Assembly: GCA_964599375.1 (NCBI GenBank)
Contig: CAZREW010000005.1
Location: 124,001-188,000, forward strand
Length of the DNA stretch: 64,000 nt
Source: JAUWCL01 sp964599375
Lineage (GTDB): Bacteria > Krumholzibacteriota > Krumholzibacteriia > Krumholzibacteriales > Krumholzibacteriaceae
Reading direction: 5' to 3'
Made by a program: the position numbers and the translations under genes
Shown: positions 54,436 through 63,465 of the stretch, piece after piece
Position numbering within the stretch: the stretch's first letter is position 1
Layout of the letters: every line of letters starts with the position of its first letter
Notes under the pieces: generated by a model
The model's input: the letters and a program-made list of their open reading frames with translations, nothing else
Databases searched by the model: none
What the model was told of the DNA's origin: nothing

Positions 54436-55560
54436 ATTAATTCCGTCCACGTTGTCATATTTGCTGTGGCTTCTATTAATTCCGTCCGCCTTACATTACT
54501 TGCACTTACCGTCCTCCATCATTATATAGAACGAATGCTGCTTCTCATTCTACGCACTTTCATTTCGGCGCTGAGGTCGCACCGTGCGTTGGCTTTAGAA
54601 AACCTCGCGCTTCGTCATCAACTCGAAGTTCTTGGGAGAAATGCCAAAAAACCTCGTTTTACCAACTTAGATCGGTCACTTTGGATCGTTATATCGAGGC
54701 TTTGGGCCGATTGGCGAAAATCATTGATCGTCGTTCAGCCAGAGACTGTCGTCCGGTGGCATAGAAGAGGATTCCGCATGTACTGGCGATGGAAGTGCCG
54801 CCCAAAATGGCCAGGAAGACAAGGAGTATCAAAGGAGATACGCGATCTAATAGGAGAAATGTCACAGGCAAATCCACTGTAGGGAGCGCCAAGGATTCAC
54901 GGAGAGCTGCTCAAACTCGGTATAGAGGTAAGCCAAGCCACCGTCTCGAAGTATATGGTACGCCATCCAAAGCCTCCCTCTCAGAGTTGGCGTACATTCC
55001 TTAATAATCACGCCAAGGATATCGTCTCAATTGACTTCTTCACCGTGCCGACTGCAACTTTCAGGGTACTGTATGTATTTCTAGTCCTTAGCAATAAGCG
55101 GCGACGAATCGTTCATTTCAATGCGACCGAATCCCCTACCGCGGCTTGGATAAGCCAGCAGATCATTGAGGCTTTCCCTTGGGATACAGCCCCAAGATAT
55201 TTGATGCGTGACCGGGATAAGAAATACGGGGACAAGTTCATCCGTTGCCTTGAATCAATGGATATAGAGCAGGTCCTTATCTCGGTTCGATCGCCCTGAC
55301 AAAATCCTTACGTTGAAAGAGTAATCGGATCGATTCGGCGCGAATGCCTGGATCATACGATTATCTTTGGTGAGAATCACCTCAGGCGTGTGCTCAAAGA
55401 GTACTTTCGATACTATCATCAATCCCGCACTCATCTTGGCCTCGAGAAGGATTGCCCTGAGCCGAGGTTAGTTGAGCCAGCGGATTCTGGAAAGATCCGG
55501 GCAGAACGGATGGTCGGCGGACTTCATCATCGCTACTATCGGCAGGCCGCCTAATTATAA
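54436..55560 (+). mobile_element. Degenerate insertion sequence
   Basis: Remains of a DDE-transposon. The left side contains two copies of TTAATTCCGTCC (54437-54448 and 54475-54486), a third, altered copy being in the repeat at 53030. The transposase frame is broken by two stop codons. No clear right terminal inverted repeat or target duplication is visible. Confidence 0.7.
54535..55554 (+). pseudogene. Integrase-core (DDE) transposase, two in-frame stops
   Basis: The frame reads continuously through 339 codons except for TAG at 54880-54882 and TGA at 55297-55299. Both sit where the family has tryptophan (NPLWGAPRIHGE and APRSPWQNPYVER). N-terminal ALENLALRHQLEVL, RWHRRGFRMYWRWK, then ATVSKYMVRHPKPPSQSWRTF and IVSIDFFTVPTATFRVLYVFLV belong to the rve-domain transposase family. 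The DDE core is otherwise intact, so loss is recent or the frame is suppressed. Confidence 0.85.
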
Positions 55561-55948
55561 GCTCACCTTTAGCACATTACACCGAAGGATTAGTCTGCCC
55601 GGAATTGCCTTTATCTTCCATCTCACCATAGTTCTGCCCCATCTGATCTAGCAAAGCAACTCATTTGACCGAAAATCATGGTCAATGTTATCATAGTAAA
55701 GTGCTGGTTTTTATCCGGATAGTATTTTTAAAAGGGACAAATAAAATCTGGCTCCCCATAGTGGACAGCTTTAGAACCGCCTTTGTATCATGACCTCTCC
55801 CCGAGCTGGACCTTCTGAGGACATCCAGCAAATGAGTCAAAGCATCCTTGCCAGGTAGTATATAATATTGACTAAATTAGTATGATATGACTAGAATATT
55901 GGGATAGTGGCTTGCTGAATATATTCTTAAATTGCATTGGAGGATATG
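55555..55948. other. A+T-rich intergenic region with one promoter
   Basis: No gene is seen. TTGACT (55868-55873), an 18-base spacer and TAGAAT (55892-55897) form a promoter for the small membrane gene 50 bases downstream. The rest may be residual transposon flank. Confidence 0.5.
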
Positions 55949-56155
55949 ATGGCCGACAAGAAAGGCTCTCCGAAAGGAAATCTTGTAATGGCGATTGCCG
56001 GATGGCTGGGTGCTGCCGTCAGCATCTATCGCATATATACACAGTCACAGAAACCGGAAGGCGATCTTTTCGACGCGATTTTTAACACTATCATCTTTGC
56101 TGCTATCGCAGTATTCGCTACGATTCAATATCGAAGATCAAAGCAGGACCGATAG
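55949..56155 (+). CDS. Small membrane protein, unknown
   Basis: A 68-residue protein with two hydrophobic helices (NLVMAIAGWLGAAVSIYRIY and AIFNTIIFAAIAVFATIQY) and a basic C-terminus. The ATG at 55949 follows GGAGG by five bases. No family is recognised. Confidence 0.6.
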   Translation: MADKKGSPKGNLVMAIAGWLGAAVSIYRIYTQSQKPEGDLFDAIFNTIIFAAIAVFATIQYRRSKQDR

Positions 56156-56195
56156 AATATCAGAATATGGTTTCATTCTTCATTCTGTAAAGTAA

Positions 56196-56271
<76 letters not shown>

Positions 56272-56415
56272 GCGCAATAATCACTTACATTTTAACGGCG
56301 GCGCCATTGGCTCCGCCGGGTAATAATAATAGTATCCGGTACCCATGTTGTCAATCCCCAAAACAACTGGTGGATACGGCCGCAATTCATTATACGAATG
56401 ACGATTAACCCGGTT

Positions 56416-58026
56416 TTACCTCAGTATCCTAAGCAGGTCGCCCGCAAGCAGCTCGACCGGCGACACGACGGGGATCTCCCGGGCGGGCACGCCCTTTTCC
56501 TTCGCTTCTTCGGCGAACCTGCGTTTCATCATGTCCATCAACTGAATTCTACATAAAGGGCAAGCGGTCGCGACGACACCCGGTGCAGCATCCTCGATCG
56601 CGTCGATCTTTTTCCCGGCGATCTTCTCTGACTCCTCGGGGTGCGTGAAAGTGAACGTCCCTCCCCCTCCGCAGCATACGTCGGCGTCCCTCATCCTGAC
56701 GTATCTCCAGCCGGGGAGCATCTCAAGGATCAGCTCCGGCTGCCAGTCGACCTGCTGCCCGCGGTTGAGGTGGCAGGGATGGTGGTAGGTGACTGCCGGC
56801 CTGGTATCGCCTGCATCGTCAACGGGTCCCGTCTCGCGGCCCCGCCCCTGCTCTTCATCCATCTCCCTGACCATGCTGTCGAAACCCCGGACCGACTTCT
56901 CCAGTCCCAGCACATCCGCTATGAGCTCGTTGATGTCGAACACTCGTGACTCGATATGCTTTCTGTAGAGCTCGCCCGTCTCGAAGTACTCTTCCCGCAC
57001 CGCGCTGCCCTCCCCTTGCCTGGTGAAGACTCCCGCGACCGGGTCGTAGGCGATATCGAAGAAACCGTCCTCGTTCAGGTCGAAGAGGCGCGGGTACTCG
57101 TGCTTGAGCATCCTCCCTCCCGAAGAGCAGGAGGTGACGATCCAGTCGAACTCCAGTTCAGATATCTTTTCGACTGTCCGCGCGGCGGCACGCCTGGCGG
57201 CATCTATATCCCCCGAGTAGAACTGCGGGGCCCCGCAACATGCCTGGTCCGCCGGCGCCAGCACATCTATCCCCAGTATGTTGAGAACGAGCGTCAGCGC
57301 CTCCGCCTCCTCCGGGAAGAAATGATTCACCGTATGCCCGACGAAGAAATACGCCCTCTTGCGCTCGGCGCGGTTTTTCAGCCTCGCCTTCAGGACTAGC
57401 CCGATCAGCTCCGACGCGGCCTTCTGGTCATACCCGTGCCCGCCCAGGGCCTTGCCCGTAAACCGGGCGGGGTCTAGCATGATCTCATCGAAGAACGACG
57501 AGGGGAAAAACTCGGACCCTTTTTTCAGAAACGGCCTGTTCTTGGGAAGCGGGAAGAACCTCTGGCGGGGCCAGCCGAGAAGCGGGTAGAAGATGCTCAG
57601 CGGGCTCTTTCCCCCCGTCCCGTGGGGAGGCCCTTTTCTCGAGAGTCCGAGAAGCCTCATCCCGCGGAAGAGAGCGTTATCCATCCCGTCGAGCATCCTG
57701 AGGGCGGCCCGCTTCATCCACTTCATCTTGCCGCGCCTTGCCATCTCCGCCCTGGCGGCGAGGATGACCTCGTCGGCCCTCATACCCGAGGGGCAGTTCT
57801 CCTCGCAAGTCATGCAGTGGAGGCATAGATCGAACGCCTGCTGAAGGTCCTCGTCGCTGAGCTCCTCGCCCCTGAAGAAAGCCTCTGCTAGCTCTACCTT
57901 GCCTCGCGCAGACGCCCATTCCTCGCCGACAGCGCCGGCGACGGGACAGACGGCCCTGCAGGCCCCGCACCTGTTGCAGAGCAGGAAATCGCCGGTCACA
58001 TCTGTCTTTTTATCTGTGCTTACCAT
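56416..58026 (-). CDS. GlcF-type iron-sulfur subunit (glycolate/lactate oxidase)
   Basis: A 536-residue (longer than E. coli GlcF) electron-transfer protein. Two [4Fe-4S] motifs lie N-terminally (LLCNRCGACRAVCP and CLHCMTCEENCP). Two CCG domains follow (QACCGAPQFYSG and DVCCGGGGTFTF). GlcF passes electrons from 2-hydroxy-acid oxidation to quinone. It overlaps glcE by seven bases. No GlcD is encoded next to it. Confidence 0.88.
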   Translation of the reverse strand: MVSTDKKTDVTGDFLLCNRCGACRAVCPVAGAVGEEWASARGKVELAEAFFRGEELSDEDLQQAFDLCLHCMTCEENCPSGMRADEVILAARAEMARRGKMKWMKRAALRMLDGMDNALFRGMRLLGLSRKGPPHGTGGKSPLSIFYPLLGWPRQRFFPLPKNRPFLKKGSEFFPSSFFDEIMLDPARFTGKALGGHGYDQKAASELIGLVLKARLKNRAERKRAYFFVGHTVNHFFPEEAEALTLVLNILGIDVLAPADQACCGAPQFYSGDIDAARRAAARTVEKISELEFDWIVTSCSSGGRMLKHEYPRLFDLNEDGFFDIAYDPVAGVFTRQGEGSAVREEYFETGELYRKHIESRVFDINELIADVLGLEKSVRGFDSMVREMDEEQGRGRETGPVDDAGDTRPAVTYHHPCHLNRGQQVDWQPELILEMLPGWRYVRMRDADVCCGGGGTFTFTHPEESEKIAGKKIDAIEDAAPGVVATACPLCRIQLMDMMKRRFAEEAKEKGVPAREIPVVSPVELLAGDLLRILR

Positions 58027-58724
58027 CTCAGTATTCCCGCCGGATCGAACACCTTCTGCACCCTTGCCGATACCGCCTCAAACGGGCCGCCTGCTCCATC
58101 GATGATGCGATCAGGCAGGCGGAGTTCCGTCTGTCCTGCTCCTCTGCCCGCCGGCTTCGGAATGAGCCGGAGTGTCACCTCTGTTATCATCCCGTACCTT
58201 CCGCCGCCTCCGAGCAGTAAACCGATGACCTCGTACCCCGCGACATCCTTTACCGACCTCGAGCCGAAATGGACCTTCTCTCCAGCTCCGGTCACGAGAT
58301 CTACAGAGAGCACGTATTCCCGCAGGCCTCCGTAAGTCTCCGATACCGCCAGAACGGGCGCCTCCATGAGCAGCGAGGCGATATTCATTCTCTTATCGAT
58401 AGATCCGTCATAATGGGGGAACCAGAGCATCGCCTCTTCAGCCGCCAGGGCGATATCAGCGACTGGAGTTCCTCCCTTCGCTCTTATCAGCATGTCGGAA
58501 GGTGATACCTCGATTATGCCGGAGAGGCCGCCAAACGAGAGGACGGCGGCTATGCCTTCGGGCACCATCTTCTCGAGGACGGTCTCGTCCTTCACGGGAT
58601 CTCCAGCAGGAGTCCCCCCTATCCTGACAGAGACATCCGACCCCGCCTGCGCCAGTCTCGAGCACTCCGCGAGGAACCGAGCCGCGGAACCGCTGTCGTG
58701 AGGCAAGAATATTATCTCGTTCAT
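58020..58724 (-). CDS. GlcE-like FAD-binding subunit
   Basis: A 234-residue protein matching the FAD-binding (PCMH-type) half of GlcE: DMLIRAKGGTPVADIALAAEEA, the KDVAGYEVIGLLLGGGGRYGMITEVTLRL segment, and the C-terminal VFDPAGIL. It is shorter than E. coli GlcE (about 350). It is probably a subunit of a glycolate- or lactate-type oxidase with the overlapping GlcF. Confidence 0.82.
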   Translation of the reverse strand: MNEIIFLPHDSGSAARFLAECSRLAQAGSDVSVRIGGTPAGDPVKDETVLEKMVPEGIAAVLSFGGLSGIIEVSPSDMLIRAKGGTPVADIALAAEEAMLWFPHYDGSIDKRMNIASLLMEAPVLAVSETYGGLREYVLSVDLVTGAGEKVHFGSRSVKDVAGYEVIGLLLGGGGRYGMITEVTLRLIPKPAGRGAGQTELRLPDRIIDGAGGPFEAVSARVQKVFDPAGILRW

Positions 58725-58738
58725 CAGTGCTGACCCCG

Positions 58739-59680
58739 TCAGACGAGAAGGCTTAATATCATAGTGATGCTTCCAACGCTGATAACGGTGGAGGAGAGTA
58801 TCCCTATCGCTACGAGTTTCGGCCTGCAGTCGAACTCGGTCGCATAGACGACCGCGTTGACAGCGGTCGGCATCGCCGACTGGACGAGCATCACGTTTCT
58901 CAGCACCGGGTCGACGTGGAAGAACCTCAAGACGACCAGGGCGATACCCAGGGCGCCGAATATCTTTATCAAGCCGCTCGTTATCCCCAGCGACACCATG
59001 CGCCCCGGGCTCACACGTTTTGTCTCTTCGTACTCGATCTCCCCGTCATCCCCCGTGACTATCCTCTCGAGCTGCATCCCGAGAAGGAGAAGGCCGAGCG
59101 GTATCGCCGAGCGGCCCAGCAGGTCTATCATCTGCATGAAAGGCTCGGGCGGGAGCAGATTCACGTCGGCGAGTACGCGGCCCGCTATCAGCGCCCATAT
59201 CAATGGTACCTTGAAGACGGTCGCCAGGGCAGCCGTGGCCTTCTGCTTCCCAGCGCTTGCGAGGAATACGCCGAGAGTCGACTGGACAGTCGACGAAGCG
59301 ACTATATACAGGGCCGCCCACTTTAGCCCCTCCTCCCCGAAGGCCAGCATGCATACGGGGATACCGTAGAATCCGCTGTTGGTGAAGACTCCGGCGAGCG
59401 ACATCGCGTTGCGCTCCACCCTTCCCGCCCCCGCCAGCTTCCCGATCCCCTGGGTGAGCAGGAGCAGGCCGGCGGAGAGGATGACCACGTATAAGAGGAG
59501 CTGGAGGATCAGGCCGTACCCTGTATCATTGCGGGCCATAACCGAGAAAAGCAGGGCGGGGCCGAGAATATACAGCTGTGTCTTCGAGAAGGCATGCTCG
59601 TACCTGCCGCCGAAGCGCCTGAGAAGGAACCCCAGCAGTATGATAAACGCTATCGGCAGGATTACGTCAGTGATCACCAT
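58739..59680 (-). CDS. AEC-family transporter
   Basis: A 313-residue inner-membrane protein of the auxin-efflux-carrier/MdcF family: N-terminal ILLGFLLRRFGGRYEHAF and conserved NSGFYGIPVCMLAFG, with about ten helices. Members export or import carboxylates. It lies 14 bases upstream of glcE on the same strand, suggesting transport of the 2-hydroxy acid oxidised by GlcEF. Confidence 0.88.
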   Translation of the reverse strand: MVITDVILPIAFIILLGFLLRRFGGRYEHAFSKTQLYILGPALLFSVMARNDTGYGLILQLLLYVVILSAGLLLLTQGIGKLAGAGRVERNAMSLAGVFTNSGFYGIPVCMLAFGEEGLKWAALYIVASSTVQSTLGVFLASAGKQKATAALATVFKVPLIWALIAGRVLADVNLLPPEPFMQMIDLLGRSAIPLGLLLLGMQLERIVTGDDGEIEYEETKRVSPGRMVSLGITSGLIKIFGALGIALVVLRFFHVDPVLRNVMLVQSAMPTAVNAVVYATEFDCRPKLVAIGILSSTVISVGSITMILSLLV

Positions 59681-59756
59681 GCTGATACGGCTCCCCGGGG
59701 AATTCCATGACCAAACAGGCGTTCAGATTGAAAAGATAGCACCTTCGGGGAATATA

Positions 59757-59793
59757 TCCAAAAGAAAGCCGCCCGTATTCGGGCGGCTTTCGC
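59757..59793 (-). terminator. Terminator of the ribosomal operon
   Basis: Minus strand: AAAGCCGCCCG, AATA loop, CGGGCGGCTTT, then CTTTTGG. It lies after rplQ. Confidence 0.9.
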
Positions 59794-59826
59794 TAGATCC
59801 ATACACGGCAGGTGTGTTCGCTGGAT

Positions 59827-60411
59827 CTATTCCTCTTTCCCCTCTTCCTCAGCGGGGGTCTCCACAGTTTCCTTTTCAGCCGCGGCGGCTTCCTCTTCAG
59901 CCTTCTTCGCCGCCTGCTCGGCAGCCTTCGCCTCCTTGGCCGCCTTCTTAGCGGCCTTTTCGGCTTCCTTTTTCGCGGCGATCACTGGGCTCTCCGGCAC
60001 ATCGACCTTGTGGTAGGTCTTTCGGGAGCTCTTTTTCTTTCCGCGGGGCTTATCGTCCTTGCCGACCAGCTCGAGGATCGCCGTCTGCGCCGCGTCGCCC
60101 TTGCGGAATCCGGTCTTCAGCACGCGCGTATATCCGCCCGGCCTGTCAATATACCTCGGGGCTATATCGTCGAACAGTTTCTTAAGGACCTCTGGGTCCC
60201 TCACCGTCCTGGCTACGTGCCTCCTGGCAGACAGATCGCCTTTCCTGGCGAAGGTGATCAACCTCTCAGCCAGGCGCTTCGCCTCTCTGGCCTTCGCGGT
60301 CGTAGTCTCGATCCTCTCCCTCTCGAAGAGAGAGGTGACCATGTTGCTCAGCATCGCCTTTCGGTGCGCGGCGGTCCTGCTGAGATTTCTGTGGTCATTG
60401 TTGTGACGCAT
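59827..60411 (-). CDS. rplQ: Ribosomal protein L17 with acidic/basic C-terminal tail
   Basis: 50S protein near the tunnel exit. Residues 1-117 are the L17 core (MRHNNDHRNLSRTAAHR, TTTAKAREAKRLAERLI, GGYTRVLKTGFRKGDAAQ). A tail of about 75 residues (118-194) rich in Lys, Ala and Glu follows, ending EEEGKEE; such tails occur in several phyla. It starts two bases after rpoA's stop, with its site inside rpoA. Confidence 0.96.
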   Translation of the reverse strand: MRHNNDHRNLSRTAAHRKAMLSNMVTSLFERERIETTTAKAREAKRLAERLITFARKGDLSARRHVARTVRDPEVLKKLFDDIAPRYIDRPGGYTRVLKTGFRKGDAAQTAILELVGKDDKPRGKKKSSRKTYHKVDVPESPVIAAKKEAEKAAKKAAKEAKAAEQAAKKAEEEAAAAEKETVETPAEEEGKEE

Positions 60412-60413
60412 TG

Positions 60414-61409
60414 CTACTTCTCCTCTTCGTCCTTTATAACCAGTCCGGCGGTATCTATGTCCATCCCGAGGTGAAGTCCCATGCCGTCGAGAATGTCCGC
60501 TATCTCCTTGAGGCTCTTGCGGCCGAAGTTACGGTACTTGAGCATGTCGCTCTCCGACTTCGTGACGAGCTCGCCGAGAGTCTTGATGTTCGCCGCCTTG
60601 AGGCAGTTCGAGGACCTGACGGAAAGCTCGAGTTCCTCGACGCTACGGTCGAGCAGCTCCAGCATCCTCTCCGATTCCTCGTTCACCTTCTCGTCCGCCT
60701 CCTCGACCGGCTCCTCCTCGAAATGGATGAACAGAAGCATATGGTCCTTGAGGATCTTCGAGGCGTAACCCAGTGCATCCTCAGGAGTTACACTTCCGTT
60801 CGTCGTGATATCGAGCTTGAGCGAATCGTAATCCGTCCTCTGTCCGACTCGCGTGTTCTTCACGGTGTAGTTGACCAGCGTCACCGGGCTGAAGTTCGAA
60901 TCGATCGGTATGAGGCCGATCGCGTAATCCTCCAGGACATGGGCTTCGGCGGGCACATATCCCCTGCCGTGTCCAACGAGTATCTCCATCTTCAGCTTCA
61001 CCTTTTCGGTGCAGGTGCAGATCATCTGGTCCTTGTTAAGGATCTCGATCTCCGCGTCCTCGTTGATATCGGCCGCGGTGATCACACCCTTCTTGTTCGT
61101 GTCGATGGTCAGGAATTTCGGCTCATCGCAGTGCATCACGGGGATGATCTGCTTGAGGTTGAGCACGATGTCAGTGACGTCTTCCTTGACGCCCTTTATC
61201 GTGCTGAATTCGTGCTGAACCTTTTCGATCCTGACCGCTGTGACGGCCGCGCCCTGGATCGAGGACAGAAGCGTCCTGCGAAGGGCGTTCCCGATCGTAT
61301 TGCCGAACCCGCGCTCTAGCGGCTCCACCCTGAAGCTGGCGAATTTCGGGCCGGACGTAGCTTCGTCCATTACGATTTCTTTGGGCATCAAAAGATTACG
61401 CCATTTCAT
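60414..61409 (-). CDS. rpoA: RNA polymerase alpha subunit
   Basis: 331 residues. The N-terminal domain (about 1-240) has ERGFGNTIGNALRRTLLSS, which dimerises and binds beta/beta'. The C-terminal domain (about 255-325) has the DNA- and activator-binding helix-hairpin-helix (SVRSSNCLKAANIKTLGELV, NFGRKSLKEI). The usual size. It lies between rpsD and rplQ in the alpha operon order. Confidence 0.98.
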   Translation of the reverse strand: MKWRNLLMPKEIVMDEATSGPKFASFRVEPLERGFGNTIGNALRRTLLSSIQGAAVTAVRIEKVQHEFSTIKGVKEDVTDIVLNLKQIIPVMHCDEPKFLTIDTNKKGVITAADINEDAEIEILNKDQMICTCTEKVKLKMEILVGHGRGYVPAEAHVLEDYAIGLIPIDSNFSPVTLVNYTVKNTRVGQRTDYDSLKLDITTNGSVTPEDALGYASKILKDHMLLFIHFEEEPVEEADEKVNEESERMLELLDRSVEELELSVRSSNCLKAANIKTLGELVTKSESDMLKYRNFGRKSLKEIADILDGMGLHLGMDIDTAGLVIKDEEEK

Positions 61410-61453
61410 CTAAGCAATCCTCCTTGCGCGGCAGGCGAGCCGCCTGTGCCAGA

Positions 61454-62083
61454 TTACTTGGAGTAAAGCTCCACGATCAGGTTTTCCTCGACAGGCACCG
61501 GCATGACTTCTCTTGTCGGTTCCTCGACGTAGGTCCCTTCCTTCTTACTGACATCGACGGAGATATAGGGAACCGTCCCGCGGCTTCCGTACCCCTTGAG
61601 AGTTTCTTCGATGACGAGAAGGTTTTTGCTCTTCTCCCTCGGGGCGACACGGTCGCCCACGCTAAGCTGGTAAGAGGGTATGTTGACTCTCTTACCGTTC
61701 ACTTCGAAATGATTGTGCAGGATCAGCTGGCGCGCAGTCGCGCGGGAAGGAGCGAACCCCATCCTGTATACCATGTTGTCCAGCCTCTGCTCGAGAAGCT
61801 TGAGCAGGTTCTCGCCCGTTACGCCCTTGCGCCTCTCGGCTTCCTTGAAGTAGTTGCGGAACTGTCGCTCGAGCAGCTGGTACATACGGCGCAGCTTCTG
61901 CTTTTCCCGGAGCTGTATCCTGTAGTTGCTCCTCCTGCTGAACCTCGACTGCCCGTGTTCGCCGGGAGGATAGTTCCTCTTCTCGATCGCACAGCGGTCG
62001 GAGTAGCAACGGTCCCCTTTAAGGAACAGCTTGGTCCCTTCTCTTCTGCACAGTTTGCATGCGGGACCCGTGTATCTCGCCAT
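61454..62083 (-). CDS. rpsD: Ribosomal protein S4
   Basis: Primary 30S assembly protein, 209 residues. The N-terminal zinc-type cysteines Cys9, Cys12, Cys26 and Cys31 are intact (C+ form). The S4 RNA-binding domain at about 95-160 contains RLDNMVYRMGFAPSRATARQLI. In many bacteria S4 represses this operon. Confidence 0.98.
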   Translation of the reverse strand: MARYTGPACKLCRREGTKLFLKGDRCYSDRCAIEKRNYPPGEHGQSRFSRRSNYRIQLREKQKLRRMYQLLERQFRNYFKEAERRKGVTGENLLKLLEQRLDNMVYRMGFAPSRATARQLILHNHFEVNGKRVNIPSYQLSVGDRVAPREKSKNLLVIEETLKGYGSRGTVPYISVDVSKKEGTYVEEPTREVMPVPVEENLIVELYSK

Positions 62084-62142
62084 TAACAGTTACCTCCCCG
62101 GCCCGATGGGGCCGATCGTCCTCTCGATCCTGTAGTAATAGG

Positions 62143-62529
62143 TCAGATTCTCCTGCGTTTCTTCTGCCTCACGCCGTTATGAGGGATCGGGGTGCAGTCC
62201 TTGATCCCTGAGACCTCCAGACCGGTGGCGCGGAGCGACCGGATCGCCGCTTCCCTGCCCGGTCCGGGACCCTTGATCCAGGCCTCCACCTTCTTCATCC
62301 CCAGCGCGAGGGCCTCCCGCGCGACGGTCTGGGCCGTCTGCTGCGCCGCGAAAGGCGTGCTCTTCCTGGAACCCTTGTAACCGATCTTTCCAGGGCTGCA
62401 CCACGCGATCACCGCGCCTTCGCGGTCAGTTATCGTTATGATCGTGTTGTTGAAAGTGGACTTGACATGAGCGACGCCATACGCGTCCACCTTCTGTTTC
62501 TTCTTCTTGGTCTTCTGCGGACGGGCCAA
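62143..62529 (-). CDS. rpsK: Ribosomal protein S11, TTG start
   Basis: 30S platform protein. The TTG at 62529 follows AGGGAGG by seven bases and begins the typical Ala-Arg-Pro-Gln opening (128 residues). An upstream in-frame ATG at 62556 would add nine residues and lacks a site. The core has AHVKSTFNNTIITITD, and the end GIKDCTPIPHNGVRQKKRRRI. Confidence 0.95.
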   Translation of the reverse strand: MARPQKTKKKKQKVDAYGVAHVKSTFNNTIITITDREGAVIAWCSPGKIGYKGSRKSTPFAAQQTAQTVAREALALGMKKVEAWIKGPGPGREAAIRSLRATGLEVSGIKDCTPIPHNGVRQKKRRRI

Positions 62530-62589
62530 TTGAAACCTCCCTGATCGATCCGTCAAGAATCGGGTATAACCCGAATATGCGTATAAGCC

Positions 62590-62961
<372 letters not shown>

Positions 62962-62998
62962 AGGTGGTCTCCTTTCGTATTCCTATCTCTGGCGGCCC

Positions 62999-63112
62999 TT
63001 ATCCCTGCCGCTGCTTGTGCTTCGGGTTCTTGCATATTACGCGCAGAACTCCTTTGCGCCTGATTATCTTGCAATTGGGGCACATCTTCCTTACTGAACT
63101 TCTGACCTTCAT
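62999..63112 (-). CDS. rpmJ: Ribosomal protein L36
   Basis: 37 residues, MKVRSSVRKMCPNCKIIRRK onward, with the C+ zinc ligands Cys11, Cys14, Cys27 and His32. Too short to stand out alone, but context and sequence are unambiguous. Confidence 0.95.
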   Translation of the reverse strand: MKVRSSVRKMCPNCKIIRRKGVLRVICKNPKHKQRQG

Positions 63113-63201
63113 CTCTGTTCTATCCTTTCCGGTCCTCAGACACGGCGCCCGCCGTGACGCGGTCGGGGGAATGGTCTTGCCGGCCGTCCCGAACACCGGG
63201 G

Positions 63202-63420
63202 TCATTTATACCGGTACGTGATCCTTCCCCTGCCCAGATCGTAGGGACTGAGTTCCAGGGCGACCCTGTCTCCGGGGAGGATCCGTATGAAATGCATCCT
63301 CATCTTCCCGGATACATGGGCGAGCACGATATGCTTGTTCTCGAGCTCGACCCTGAACATCGCGTTCGGCAGAGCCTCTACGACCGTTCCCTCTACCGGT
63401 ATGCCCTTCTGTTTGGCCAT
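63202..63420 (-). CDS. infA: Translation initiation factor IF-1
   Basis: 72 residues, one S1/OB-fold: IPVEGTVVEALPNAMFRVEL, HVSGKMRMHFIRILPGDRV and the C-terminal GRITYRYK are diagnostic. It sits between map and rpmJ, as in many alpha operons. Confidence 0.97.
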   Translation of the reverse strand: MAKQKGIPVEGTVVEALPNAMFRVELENKHIVLAHVSGKMRMHFIRILPGDRVALELSPYDLGRGRITYRYK

Positions 63421-63465
63421 ACAGCCTTTCCGTTTATTCCCGGCCGCGGTCCGCCTGGCCGAATG

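Noticed and set aside
54880..55299. Recoding of TAG/TGA as pyrrolysine or selenocysteine in the transposase
   Set aside because: No Sec insertion stem-loop noted, the positions are tryptophan in the family, and the nearby tRNA has anticodon GCA, not TCA or CTA.
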